Source: Cacajao melanocephalus (taxonomy: Eukaryota > Chordata > Mammalia > Primates > Pitheciidae). Taken from it: DNA of 64,000 nt. Position 1 is the stretch's first letter. Each line of letters opens with the position of its first letter. The translations under genes were made by a program, and so were the position numbers. Below the pieces are notes generated by a model. The model ran no database searches and was not told the DNA's origin. It worked only from the letters and a program-made list of their open reading frames with translations. Shown here in pieces: positions 50,357-64,000 of this stretch. The stretch covers positions 240,826-304,825 of the forward strand of contig CAUYLG010033152.1 in assembly GCA_963573385.1 (NCBI GenBank). Reading direction: 5' to 3'.

Positions 50357-51014
50357 CGATGTCACTCAATACTGCAGCTCTCTACGTTTCCATAAGTGAG
50401 TGGTGATACTCCAAACCCAGTTATCCTGGCTGCTGTTCAGCTGGCTGACCATTGGATTGATGATAGAGCAAAGGTAACAAAATTAAACAAAACTGGGATT
50501 TCATGTTAAAGGGATTTCTCTCTGCCTTTGTGATAAGGTATATTATCACCATTATAAAATATTTTATCTAAGTGAAGCATTTTATATTAACTATAAAATA
50601 CATTATAAAGTGTTAACCTTGAGAAGAATAACCCTAATTAATTATAGTTGCCAATAATTAATTCACTTTTTAAAAAATTTTTATTCAATTATAATTCTTC
50701 CTGGCTGGTTTCCACTAGTAATCATTCATGTTCAGTAAGAATAAAATGTGCAGAAATGGACCTAATTTTGCAACCTGAATATAGTAGTACTAATTATAAA
50801 AGTAAACTATAAAATGTCAAAAATAATTTGATGGATATTTTTCCTGTGACAACTTAAGAAATTAATAGGTTCAACTTAAATGTATTGCTTTTAAATTTCT
50901 GCATGTATACTCCTATCTATGCATACATCTCTCAAGATCTGCTAGGAAATAAGCTCTTTGTAACTTAGGGGTTTCTAAGTAATCCCCCAAATAAGAAATA
51001 TTTTAAAAATACAT
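50357..51014. other. No recognised feature
   Basis: This AT-rich interval lies between arm A and the L1. No gene is seen. Confidence 0.4.
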
Positions 51015-51455
51015 ATGCAGATTCTATCAGGCAGCTGAATTCTACCAGGCAGTCAAAGAAGAATTGGTACCAATCCTACTGACACTATTTTACAAGATAG
51101 AGAAAGAGGAAATCCTCCCTAAATCATTCTATGAAGCCAGTATCACCCTAATATATAAACCAGGAAAAGACATGACCAAAAAAGAAAATTACAGATCAAT
51201 ATCCCTGAAGAACATATATGAAAAAATTTTTAACAAAATACTAGCTAACTGAATCCAACAACATATCAAAAAGATAAGCCACCATGATCAAGTGGGCTTC
51301 ATATTAGGAATGCAAGGAAGGTTTAACATACACAAGTCAATAAATGTGATACATCACATAAACAGAATTGAAAACAAAAATCACATGATCATCTCAATAG
51401 ACTCAGAAAAAGCAATTGGCAAAATCCAGCATCGCTTTACGATTAAAACTCTCAG

Positions 51456-51752
51456 CCAGGCGTGGTGGCTCATGCCTGTAATTACAACACTTTGAGAGGC
51501 CAAGCTGGGCAGATCGCCTGAGGTCAAGAGTTGGGCCTGACCAACATGATGAAAACCTATCTCTACTAAAAATACACCCACCAAAAAAATTAGCCGAGAC
51601 TGGTGGCAGGTGCCTGTAATCCCAGCTACTTAGGAGGCTGAGGCAGTAGAATAGCTTGAACCTGGGAGATTGAGATTGCAGTGAGCTGAGATTGCACCAC
51701 TGTTTGCCTGGCAAACAGAGCAAGATTCTGTCTCAAAAATAAATAAATAAGC
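51456..51752 (+). mobile_element. Alu inserted in L1 ORF2, sense
   Basis: An Alu lacking the first few bases is flanked by the perfect 11-bp target duplication aaaactctcag (51445-51455 and 51753-51763). L1 ORF2 resumes directly afterwards. Confidence 0.97.
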
Positions 51753-53539
51753 AAAACTCTCAGCAGAATTGGCATAAAAGAGACATACCTCAATATAATA
51801 AAGGCCATCTATGACAAACCCACAGCCAACATAATACTGAATGGGGAAAAGTTGAAAGCTTTCCCTCTGAGAACTGGAACGAGACAAGAATGCCCACTCT
51901 CACCATTTCTCTTCAACATAGTACCAGAAGTCCTAGCCAGAGCAATCAGACAAGAGAAAGAAATAAAGGGCATCCAAATCGGTAAAGAGGAAGTCAAAGT
52001 CAGACCATCGCTGTTTGCAGATGATATGATTATATACCTAGAAAACCCTAAAGATTCCTCTAAAAAGCTTCTAGAACTGATAAAGAATTTGGCAAACTTT
52101 CTGGATACAAAATTATACACCAACAGTGATCAAGCTGAGAATCAAATCAAGAACTCAACCCCCTTTACAATAGCTGAAAAAAAAAATACTTAGGAATATA
52201 CCTAACCAAGGAGGTGAAAGACCTCCACAAGGAAAACTATAAAACATTCATAAATGAAACCACAGATGACACAAAAAACTGGAAACACATCCCATGCTCA
52301 TGGATGGGTAGCATCAATATTGTGAAAATGACCATACTGCCAAAAGAAATCTACAAATTCAATGCAACTCCCATCAAAATACCACCATGATTCTTCACAT
52401 AATTTTTTAAAAATCCTAAAATTTATATAGAACCAATAAAAAAGCCCACATAGCCAAAGCAAAACTAAGGGAGAAGAACAAATCTGGAGACATTACATTA
52501 CCTGTTTTCAAACTCTACCATAAGGCCATAGTCACCAACAGCATGGTACTAGTATAAAAATAGGCACATAGACCAATGGAACAGAATAGAGAACTCAAAA
52601 ATAAACCCATATACTTACAGCCAACTGATCTTTGACAAAGTGAACAAAAACAAAGTAGGGAAAGGACACCCTTTTCAACAAATGGTTCTGAGATAATTGG
52701 CATGTGAGAGAATGAAACCCTCATCTTTCGCCTTACACAAAAGTCAACTCAAGATGAATGAAGGACTTAAATCTAATACCTGAAACTATAAAAATTCTAG
52801 AAGATAACATCAAAAAAACCCTTCTAAACATTGGCTTAGGCAAGGATTTCATGACTAAGAACCCAAAAGCAAATGCAACAAAAACAAAGATAAATAACTG
52901 GGACTTAATTAAACTAAAGAGATTTTGCATAGAAAAAGGAACAGTCAACAGACTAAACAGACAACTCACAGAGTGGGAGAAAATCTTCACAATCTATACA
53001 TCTGACAAAGGACAAATATCCAGAATCTACAAGAAACTTAAACAAATTAGCAAGAAAAAAGAAAAAAAATTCCATCAAAAAGTAGGCTAAGGACATGAAT
53101 AGACAATTCTCAAAGGAAGATATACAGATGGTCAACAAACATATGAAGATGCCCAATATCACTAATTATCAGGGAAATGCAAATTAAAACCATGATGTGA
53201 TACCACCTTACTCTTATAAGAATGGCCACAATCAAAAAATCAAAAATAATAGATGTTGGCAGGGATGTAGTGAACGGGGAATACTTCTACACTGCTGGTG
53301 GGAATGTAAACTAGAATAGCCACTATGGAAAACAGTGTGGAGATTCCTTAAAGAACTAAAAATAGAACTACCACTTGATTCAGCAAGCCCACCACTGGGT
53401 ATCTACTCAGAGGAAAAGAAGTCATTATACAAAAAAGATATTTGCACATATATGTTTATAGCAGCACAATTCACAATTGCAAAAATGTGGAACCAACCCA
53501 AATGCCCATCAATGAATAAATGCATAAAGAAACTATGGG

Positions 53540-53578
53540 ATATATATATATATATACACACACACACATATATATATG
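53540..53578. repeat. (TA)n(CA)n(TA)n microsatellite inside L1
   Basis: Alternating TA units, then CA units, then TA units replace the usual L1 sequence near the end of ORF2. Confidence 0.9.
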
Positions 53579-53990
53579 ATAGAATACTACTCAGTTATAA
53601 AAAGAAGTGAATTAATGGCATTCACAGCCACCTGGATGAGATTAGAGACTATTATTCTGAGTGAAGTCATTCAGGAATGGAAAACCAAACATTGTATGTT
53701 CTCACTGACATGTCAGAGCTAAGCTGTGAGGACGTAAAGGTATAAGAATGACCCAATAGACTTTGGGGACTCAGAAGGAAGGGGTGGGAAGGGGTTGAGG
53801 CATAAAAGACTACAAATTGAGTGCATCATATACTGCTCGGGTGATAGGTGCACCACAGTCTCACAAATCACCACTAAGGAACTTGCTCTTGTAACCAAAC
53901 ACCATCTGTTCACCAATAACTTATGGAAACAAAATAAATTAAAAGAAAAGACATACACACCTGCACACACACACAGAGTCAAACAAACAA

Positions 53991-54624
53991 AAAGAATAAA
54001 ATAATTTATTAGTTAAGAACAATCAACTCCTTTGCAAAGATTAGCTAGGAATTTTCTTATAGGAGCATCTGGGGACCAATTTTACTTTCAAGGTTTTTTC
54101 TGATTAGATGAAAACAAGCCCATCAAAAATAAGGAGAATGAAGAGTCAATTCAGACAAACACAACTGAACAGATAAATTGTTATTGGGGTGGTAAAGAGA
54201 AGGAAAGCTTTGAAAAAAAATTCTTCTCTACAGTCAAAACAATAAATTCAAGCTGAACAGATTTTTCTTAAGAAACATGGTAAGGGACTAGCTTTGGAAG
54301 ACAAAGAATTGTGTTAGACATGATTTATTATATAGTTGTGAGGCTAAAAGTGTCATATATTAAAGGAAGTAATTAAAGGAATCTAGAAAAGAGTGCCAAC
54401 CCTTTGGTGAGGATGCTGGAGGGCTGACATCACCATGGGAAATCTGGGAGGGGGGTGACATGGCACTAATATCTGGAGCTAGGAAGTTAGATCTCCCAGA
54501 GTGCTCAGTACCCATCCAGGATGCTGTTCAGCAGAATCATCTGATTCTTCACCAAGAAGTTGGAAGTGTGGACTAACGCAGGCCAGAGGAGCTATCTTCA
54601 CATCCACTACCTGGACACCATTTC
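53991..54624. other. No recognised feature
   Basis: Unassigned DNA after the L1. The part at 54380-54620 is GC-richer and directly precedes arm B, so it may belong to the same unknown element. Confidence 0.4.
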
Positions 54625-54780
54625 TAAGACTGCTACTGTCATGTCAGTTCCTAACGGACGTTTGTCCACTTTCTCAAGGCCTTTACCTTTCAGTCTTTCT
54701 GTAAAGCATTTGTTCAAAAGAGATTCTTTAGTGGGGTGGCCAGATTGTTTTAAATGGGCTTATATTTCATAAACTAGAAT
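54625..54780 (-). repeat. Arm B of an unidentified inverted repeat
   Basis: Reverse complement homologue of 50201-50356. Read on the minus strand it has an open stretch containing LEKVDKRP, so decayed coding sequence is possible. Confidence 0.85.
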
Positions 54781-56074
54781 ATCTTTTTCGTTTTACTTGG
54801 AAGTTATGGAGAATTTCTAATTAGGCTCTTTTCCTCACTAAGTGATGCTTACAGTAAGTAGGGACTTCTTGGTTCCTAGGCCCATCATCCTCTATGCAAT
54901 TCATCCTGAGACAGAGGCAATTCTATTTTCAACATGAGGCATAAAAGAGACAAGGATCTAGATTTAGGAAAAAAAAAAATGTACTCATAGACAAGGACCT
55001 CTCCCCTTAAGGATAAAAGTAAAGTATGCATATTACCTTCCCATCTCAAGTTTAATTTATTTGGAGGTAGGAAACATACAAACAGATACACATACATCAA
55101 TTGCATATGTAGTTGTATGTCGCCATTTGTGTACACATATCAAGATATTATAGCATTATGGAGAGATCTTATGCAGTCACACAATTTTCTACGAATGAAA
55201 TATTATAATATGGCCATTATTATCCCCCATTTATAGGTGAAGGTATCAATCAATTCCTGCTACCTGTTCTCTGACTGAATCTGACAACTCTCTGTTAGAT
55301 ATTCTTCCCCTTTAGATCTTCCATACAGTATAATAATTGTTCACTGAACACTTGGTTAAAAATATTGGCATCCTGTTTGCCTTTTTAGAAGGCTTTTCTG
55401 AAAGTGGACCTGCCTTCTCATTCATGGATTTGGTAAACTGCCCTTTAAATCCACTGTCCTGTTCTGACCAGTCTTCACTCAACCTTTAGAATTATACCTT
55501 AGATTTGGAAAACATTTTTAGCTTGCACCATGAAAAATACATGTAATGGTCAATTTCAGCATTTCAATGAGGAAAGACAGACTCAGGGAGTGTGAACAGA
55601 GAAAAAATTTACAATGAGTTTCTCCTTTGCTCTATTTGGAGATTGGACTAAACAATGATGTTTAGATGGGAATAGTATCCGAAGCTAACGTTTGGATGGG
55701 GGTAATTTAAGTTACAAACAGAAGCTATTAGAATGAAAAGAACTATTGGCTAAATTACCAGCTGAAAGCACTCTTTATGGAAAACATACACAAAGTTCCT
55801 CACACAATATTGATGGACACAGAATGAACCACCACTCAGCAGGCAGCGAATCCATTTCACTAATTCCCTTGGTCAGAAGAAAAGACACTAACCCAGAATG
55901 GAGCCAATCAGCAGAGCCAAGGTATACTATGTAAACTGCACACACTGACAAATCCATAAATCTATTATAATTGAGGTAGGCTGTTTATTTAAAGAAGAAC
56001 ATTTTGAAATGTTCTGCTCTCTATTAAAGAGCTACAGAGATTATAAAATCCTAATAATCTTTCATTAATTAATG
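54781..56074. other. No recognised feature
   Basis: No gene or repeat can be supported here. Confidence 0.4.
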
Positions 56075-56371
<297 letters not shown>

Positions 56372-56424
56372 CCATTAATCTATGTTTAAGGAAAATTATT
56401 TAAATTTTAAAGTTAGTGATAAAA

Positions 56425-56655
56425 ATAATAAATACTAATTACTAAGTGAATGTCTAGCATGATGTAGGTTTTATGCTACTTACACATTATTTAATTAGAT
56501 TTAACTCTCACACTCTTTAAATTAGGTATAATTATCTCTATTTAATACATGAAATGGAATCTCAGGCAACACAGTGATATGTCCAGGTTCCCACCACTGT
56601 GCTGGTAATGCCAGACACAGACTCAGTTGGTCAAATCACAAAGTCTTCCTTCAAA
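56425..56655 (-). repeat. MIR SINE, antisense
   Basis: 'gaatgtctagcatgatg', 'ctacttacacattatttaat' and 'gtgatatgtccaggttcc' give the antisense MIR order. Confidence 0.65.
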
Positions 56656-57664
56656 ATCAGTTATGTAGAAGAAAGGAGCCAAGACACAGATTGATGCCTT
56701 TTTTTCCCCAACATCTAATGCCTAGGATAATTTAGAAATCTAACTTCTGAAAGTTAATTCATGTTTTTCTGATGATCCAACTATTTTTTAAAGTATAATA
56801 ATCATATCAAATAACTATGAGGCCAAGTAGCAAAACATCCAGAGAGAAAATCCAATTATTTCAATGTTTCCTGATTTATCCATTTATTCAAAAAATGTAC
56901 CCAACATTGTAAACCACTGGGGTGCTTAAGTAGATTTTTTCTAAGTGATAACACAGACATTCTATTTTTTCCCACACCAAAATAAGATATATTTACTACA
57001 AAATCAACTCTGGTTCTCTTTACCTGAAGTGAATTATGGGTATTATGATAATATGAATAATATTCAAATTTCTAAGTGGGCCCCAAACCTGAGGACAACA
57101 GAAAGACTCAATTTTGTATAGAGGGGAAATGGACAATTACTTCATTAACTCTTTATTAGATTGACAGGAGAAGGTTAATTGGTAATTCAATAGTTTTAAC
57201 CATAACCATGGTACTCTCTTGGCTTGGAATACAGGAAGAATATAATCATTAGCATAGAGGAACTCACAGATAAGTCAATTCTAAAAGTTAGTAGTCAAAA
57301 TTTTAAAAAAAGGAAAAGAAAAAGAAAAAAACTATAGCCATTCTGTTTTGAGAGCTTCGAGCCAACAAATAAAACCCTGAACAGAATATGATGCCTACCC
57401 ACTGCCAGGAGCATGAAGTAGAGGCCCAAACAGAGAAATGCTATAGAACTGAAGTTACCACCATAACCTAGTCATAAACAAGGCACCTAGTAGAGCATTA
57501 TTTTGAGTTGGAGGTGCTCTAATACCTACATTCTCTTCACTCTTTAAAAAGAAACTTGATCCTAGAGAAAATTATTTATTTTATGAAAAGTTAAAACACT
57601 ATGGCTTCAGGCTAGAATGGTTTTATATTTCTAGACATTCTGCAGATGGGATTAGTTCTGTAAG
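56656..57664. other. No recognised feature
   Basis: AT-rich interval. No gene or repeat is supported. Confidence 0.4.
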
Positions 57665-57675
57665 AATTGTGTTCT

Positions 57676-57976
<301 letters not shown>

Positions 57977-58239
57977 TCACTGTCTTCAGGCAATTTGAGC
58001 TATAATATGATTCTGGTGGAAGTCCAGTGAGAATCATTAGATAGCTCTGCTGTATGTAAATATCTATAGACAAGACACTGAGCACAATTTGAAATTTAAA
58101 TGAAAATTGCATGATGCTTTTTCATTCATTACATTAGGCTCTGAGACCTTTGAGGAAAAAAAGGGAGAAAAATATCTTAAAGAAGACAGATTTTTAACAA
58201 GGCCAGCCTTAGTGTTCTTGGCCATGTGATTAATGAATG

Positions 58240-58775
<536 letters not shown>

Positions 58776-58875
58776 GATGATACCAATTTTAATTCACACA
58801 ATATGGTCTGAACCACATTGCCAGTGAGGATGGAAAAAAAAAAATGCATACTTACAAGAGATGTTAAGGGACTGG

Positions 58876-59362
58876 GATTAGTTATCTATTGCTGCATAAC
58901 AAATTAACCTAACAGCAGCTTAAATCAACAAACATTTCATATGTCATATGGTTCTGTTGGCCAGGAATCTGGAAGCAACTTAGCTGAGTGGTCTGGTTTA
59001 GGGTCTCTCAAGAGGCTGTAGTCAAGATGTTGACCAGAAATGCAGTCAATCTGAAGGCTTTAATAGGGCTGGAGGATGTGTTTCCACAGCAGCTCATACA
59101 TATATCATGGTGATTGTTGGCAGGAGGCTTCAGTTTCTTACCACCTACACCCCTCTGTAAGGTCATTTGAGTGTCTCCATTAGAGTAAGCTGGCTTTCTC
59201 CAGAGCAAGTAATCCAAGAGAGCAAAGGGAACCCAGCTATGAAAGTTACAAGCCATCATTTCTGCAATATCCTCTGGGTGATTACCCTATTTAATGTCAG
59301 TAAAGGCTACACAGCGGTATGAATACTAGGAGGCAGAATACACCGGGGGCCACCTTGGAGCC
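58876..59362 (-). mobile_element. MLT1-type MaLR LTR, antisense
   Basis: 'ttagttatctattgctgc', 'ttggccaggaatctgg', 'tttagggtctctcaagagg', 'gtcaagatgttgacc' and a terminal 'atactaggaggcagaatac' follow a common antisense MLT1 LTR. The subtype is not resolved. Confidence 0.75.
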
Positions 59363-59776
59363 CGGCTGCAATAGAAGAGAAGTGAAACATTTGTTTATTG
59401 GTAGTTTGGATATAAGAAAGCTAATAAGGAAATCAGGTATGAAACTCAGGAGCCTGGCTTTTGACAGTATTATTGCTTTTGTTTAGAAGTGTTTTGCATT
59501 TGCACTTTCCTGCTGTGTATTTGTGAACATGTGTACAAGACAACTATTATTTCCCTAGGGTAAATCACTGGGGTGATTTGTTATCTCCTGGAGAAAGGTA
59601 AAGGAAATTATCCTAGGGACTGTTACAAAATGATTTCAACAAATTAATGAAACTAGAATGTGCATATTTTAAGATATATCAAAAGCATAGGAATTGAAAA
59701 TTGGTTAGTAGTCTTTAGCATTGGAGAACAAAACTAATGGCTGTATAATATGAAAAATGCTGATTTTTCTCTAAAC
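59363..59776. other. No recognised feature
   Basis: No gene or repeat can be supported here. Confidence 0.4.
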
Positions 59777-59945
59777 CAAGGTTTCTTAAATGTTGCATTA
59801 TTAACATATTAGGCTACATAATTTTTTATTTTTATTTTTTTGCTATGAAGGTCTTCCCTGTGTATTATAGAATGTCTAACAGCATTCTTTGCCTCTATTC
59901 ACAAGATGTCATTAGCGACACCCTTCCATTATGACAAAAAAAATA
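59777..59945 (-). mobile_element. hAT-Charlie relic (MER20-like), antisense, degraded
   Basis: 'caaggtttcttaaatgttgc', 'ggtcttccctgtgtattatag' and 'ctctattcacaagatgtc' match the antisense family seen at 7419-7641. The 3' terminus is lost. Confidence 0.75.
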
Positions 59946-60548
59946 TGGCTCTATCATGGCTAAATGGTTTCTTGGAAGGGAAGGAGGTGGGAGAAGGTGG
60001 AGAGTAAAATCACATTTTGTCAATAACTAAGGCTGTAAACATTTTTGGCTAGATTATTTTTTATTTTTTGGTTAAGGCTTTACAAAAATCATGTTAATAC
60101 AAAAATCTGGCGTTGGTGAAATCTTGTAATTAACCAAAAGTCAATGCCAGTCATAAAAACATAATTTTTCTCTAATTCAATTGAAAATACAAAGCAAGAA
60201 ACTCATTCAGATAAAAATGAAAACAAAATTTTATGTCAGGCCAGCCTCCAAAAATTGAGTGCCTATGGTCTAAGCCTTCTAATAACTTGGGCTTTTTGAA
60301 TTGGAAAAAACAATACCTTCTCATCTCCTTTACTATTGAACTGAAGTAAACATAAATTGTGTGTTGGGACAAAAAAAGAGACTCTACATTTGAAAGAGTA
60401 GTAGTAGCAGTAAGGAGTAGTATTAAGAAAATGTTGATAAGAAAAGTCAGGTGTCTTTAATAAAAATGACCCTTATGAGGCAAGCCAAGTCATGCTGTGT
60501 TTTCATAATCATTCCATGGTTCTTCTAGGGCAGACCAAGATGACTGTT
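59946..60548. other. No recognised feature
   Basis: No gene or repeat can be supported here. Confidence 0.4.
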
Positions 60549-62770
<2,222 letters not shown>

Positions 62771-62792
62771 ATTGTCCTGGAGAATTGTAAGG

Positions 62793-63290
62793 CACTGTTC
62801 CCAAATCTGGCTGCACATTCATATCACCTGGGGAGTTTTGAAAAATCCTGATGCCTAACTTGTACTCTATACTAATTAACAGGTCTAGGAGTAGGAGCCT
62901 GACACCAGTATTTTTGTTTGTTTATTTGTTTTGAAATGATATCTCGCCCTGTCACCCAGGCTGGAGTGCAGTGGTACAATCTCAGTTCACTGCAACCTCC
63001 ACCTCCTGGGTTCAAGCAATTCTCCCTGCCTCAGCCTCCCAAATAGCTGAGATTATAGGCGCATGCCACCATACTCAACTAATTTTTGTATTTTAGTAGA
63101 GACCAGGTTTCACCATGTTGGCCAGGCTGGTCTCAAACTCCTGACCTCAGGTTATCTGCCCACCTGGGCCTCCCAAAGTGCTGAGATTACAGGCATGAGC
63201 CACCATGCCTGGCCCAGATGCCAATATTTTTTTTAATCTCCAAATTTGTTCCAATGTGCAGCAAAGTTTGGGAACCACTGGCATGTACCA
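62793..63290. mobile_element. MER5-like hAT miniature element, split by an Alu
   Basis: The left half begins CACTGTTCCCAAATCTGG and runs to about 62912. The right half (63215-63290) ends GTTTGGGAACCACTG. The shared 'ctgcacatt' and 'aatgtgcagc' blocks lie near opposite ends, as expected from the inverted symmetry of MER5. The Alu at 62916-63214 separates them. Confidence 0.85.
62916..63214 (-). mobile_element. Alu, antisense, inside MER5-like element
   Basis: A T-rich start and full antisense arms ending 'accatgcctggcc'. Flanks near 62899-62915 and 63215-63231 (both ending in tattttt) look like a decayed target duplication. Confidence 0.96.
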
Positions 63291-63522
63291 AAGCTAAGAC
63301 ACAGAATTAAGTGACTTTGTTTAAATATGTCATAAAGAATCTTTAAATTAAGCAAGGCTTTCTTTATACTTTCTCATGTTATTAAAAGCAGACTTTGGGG
63401 GTTGTTTCATCTTGTAACAAAGATGTCAAATGAAAATTTTTATTCTACAGAGATTCTCTATAAATAGTAAATAAGATAAGTCCTTATTTTCCGGTTGTTT
63501 TTGCTCTACTATTAACATTTTT
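63291..63522. other. No recognised feature
   Basis: Short unassigned AT-rich spacer between two Alus of opposite orientation. Confidence 0.4.
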
Positions 63523-63532
63523 GTTTTTAATT

Positions 63533-63832
<300 letters not shown>

Positions 63833-64000
63833 TTAAAAAAAATCACATCAGCCACCTCCTAATTATGAGTATTATAAATTTGCCTCATGTTTTTTCATCT
63901 CCTGAACCTGTTATTCTGAGAACTTGTAAATAAAATTCAGTCAAGATATTTTTTAAAATCCACATAATTGTAATGAGAATACCAAGTGTAACAAGAGGAG

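Larger units (their letters stand above)
51015..53722 (+). pseudogene. L1 ORF2 remnant (endonuclease lost, reverse transcriptase and C-terminus broken)
   Basis: The sequence enters ORF2 in the reverse transcriptase domain. The catalytic FADD motif is still encoded at 52014-52025 within an open stretch at 51852-52193. A second open stretch (52758-53090) covers part of the region after the reverse transcriptase. Frameshifts, stops and the Alu at 51456-51752 break the frame, which would end at TAA 53720-53722. The N-terminal endonuclease, ORF1 and the 5' UTR are absent because of 5' truncation. In live L1 this protein nicks DNA and reverse-transcribes L1 RNA at the target. This copy is inactive. 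Confidence 0.93.
51015..53990 (+). mobile_element. 5'-truncated L1 (L1PB/L1MA-like) with Alu insertion
   Basis: L1 ORF2 from the reverse transcriptase region to its end, then a 3' UTR ('ggggttgaggcataaaagac', 'ctgctcgggtgataggtgc') and an A-rich/CA tail near 53940-53990. No clear target duplication was found. An Alu sits at 51456-51752. Confidence 0.93.

Noticed and set aside
51852..53090. Open frames with reverse transcriptase motifs
   Set aside because: They are fragments of a truncated, frameshifted L1 ORF2 and not an active or domesticated gene. They are recorded as a pseudogene.
54501..54772. Overlapping plus-strand frames of 67-70 codons across arm B
   Set aside because: The matching arm A does not preserve these frames, so coding on the plus strand is unlikely.

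Overview
The window looks like primate, most probably human, non-coding DNA (intergenic or deep intronic). The evidence is a dense layer of primate-specific Alu elements (about twenty full or partial copies), L1 copies of several ages, ERV1, ERVK and MaLR LTRs, older L2, MIR and hAT relics, a (CA)n microsatellite, and an AT-rich background without long open frames. I found no convincing protein-coding gene, tRNA, rRNA, bacterial-type element or CRISPR array. The longest open frames all lie in Alu or L1 sequence or on the antisense of such repeats.

Layout. 1-1.5 kb: the 3' part of an ERV LTR, then a complete solo ERVK-type LTR with a 6-bp target duplication. 1.5-9 kb: AT-rich DNA with L2, MIR, two Alus and a MER20-like hAT relic. 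9-10.3 kb: a cluster of AT palindromes, a perfect 11-bp hairpin, the (CA)n tract and a splice-site-bounded 82-bp exon candidate. 11-17 kb: L2, an old L1 3' end and two MLT1A-type LTRs in opposite orientation. 19.8-27.3 kb: nested insertions, namely an old L1 cut by AluJ, a younger L1 (12-bp duplication) carrying a complete solo LTR (4-bp duplication), and an antisense old L1 carrying another solo LTR (4-bp duplication) plus two Alus. 28-31.6 kb: the longest repeat-poor stretch, with homeodomain-like motifs. 31.6-37.5 kb: a hAT miniature element, head-to-head Alus and a near full-length Tigger1 transposon with a dead transposase. 39.8 kb: a perfect 38-bp tandem duplication. 41.6-43.1 kb: an inverted pair of related LTRs. 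44.6 kb: an MST LTR. 50-54.8 kb: an L1 with ORF2 remnants inside an inverted repeat of a family I cannot name. 56-64 kb: Alus, an MLT1-type LTR, MIR and L2 relics, an old L1 5' portion, and a MER5-like element split by an Alu.

Nothing here works as an operon or pathway. The value of the window is its insertion history, several structure-forming repeats and a few weak exon or enhancer candidates. Repeat family names come from remembered consensus features, not a database search. Boundaries are base-accurate only where target-site duplications are quoted; elsewhere they may be off by tens of bases.
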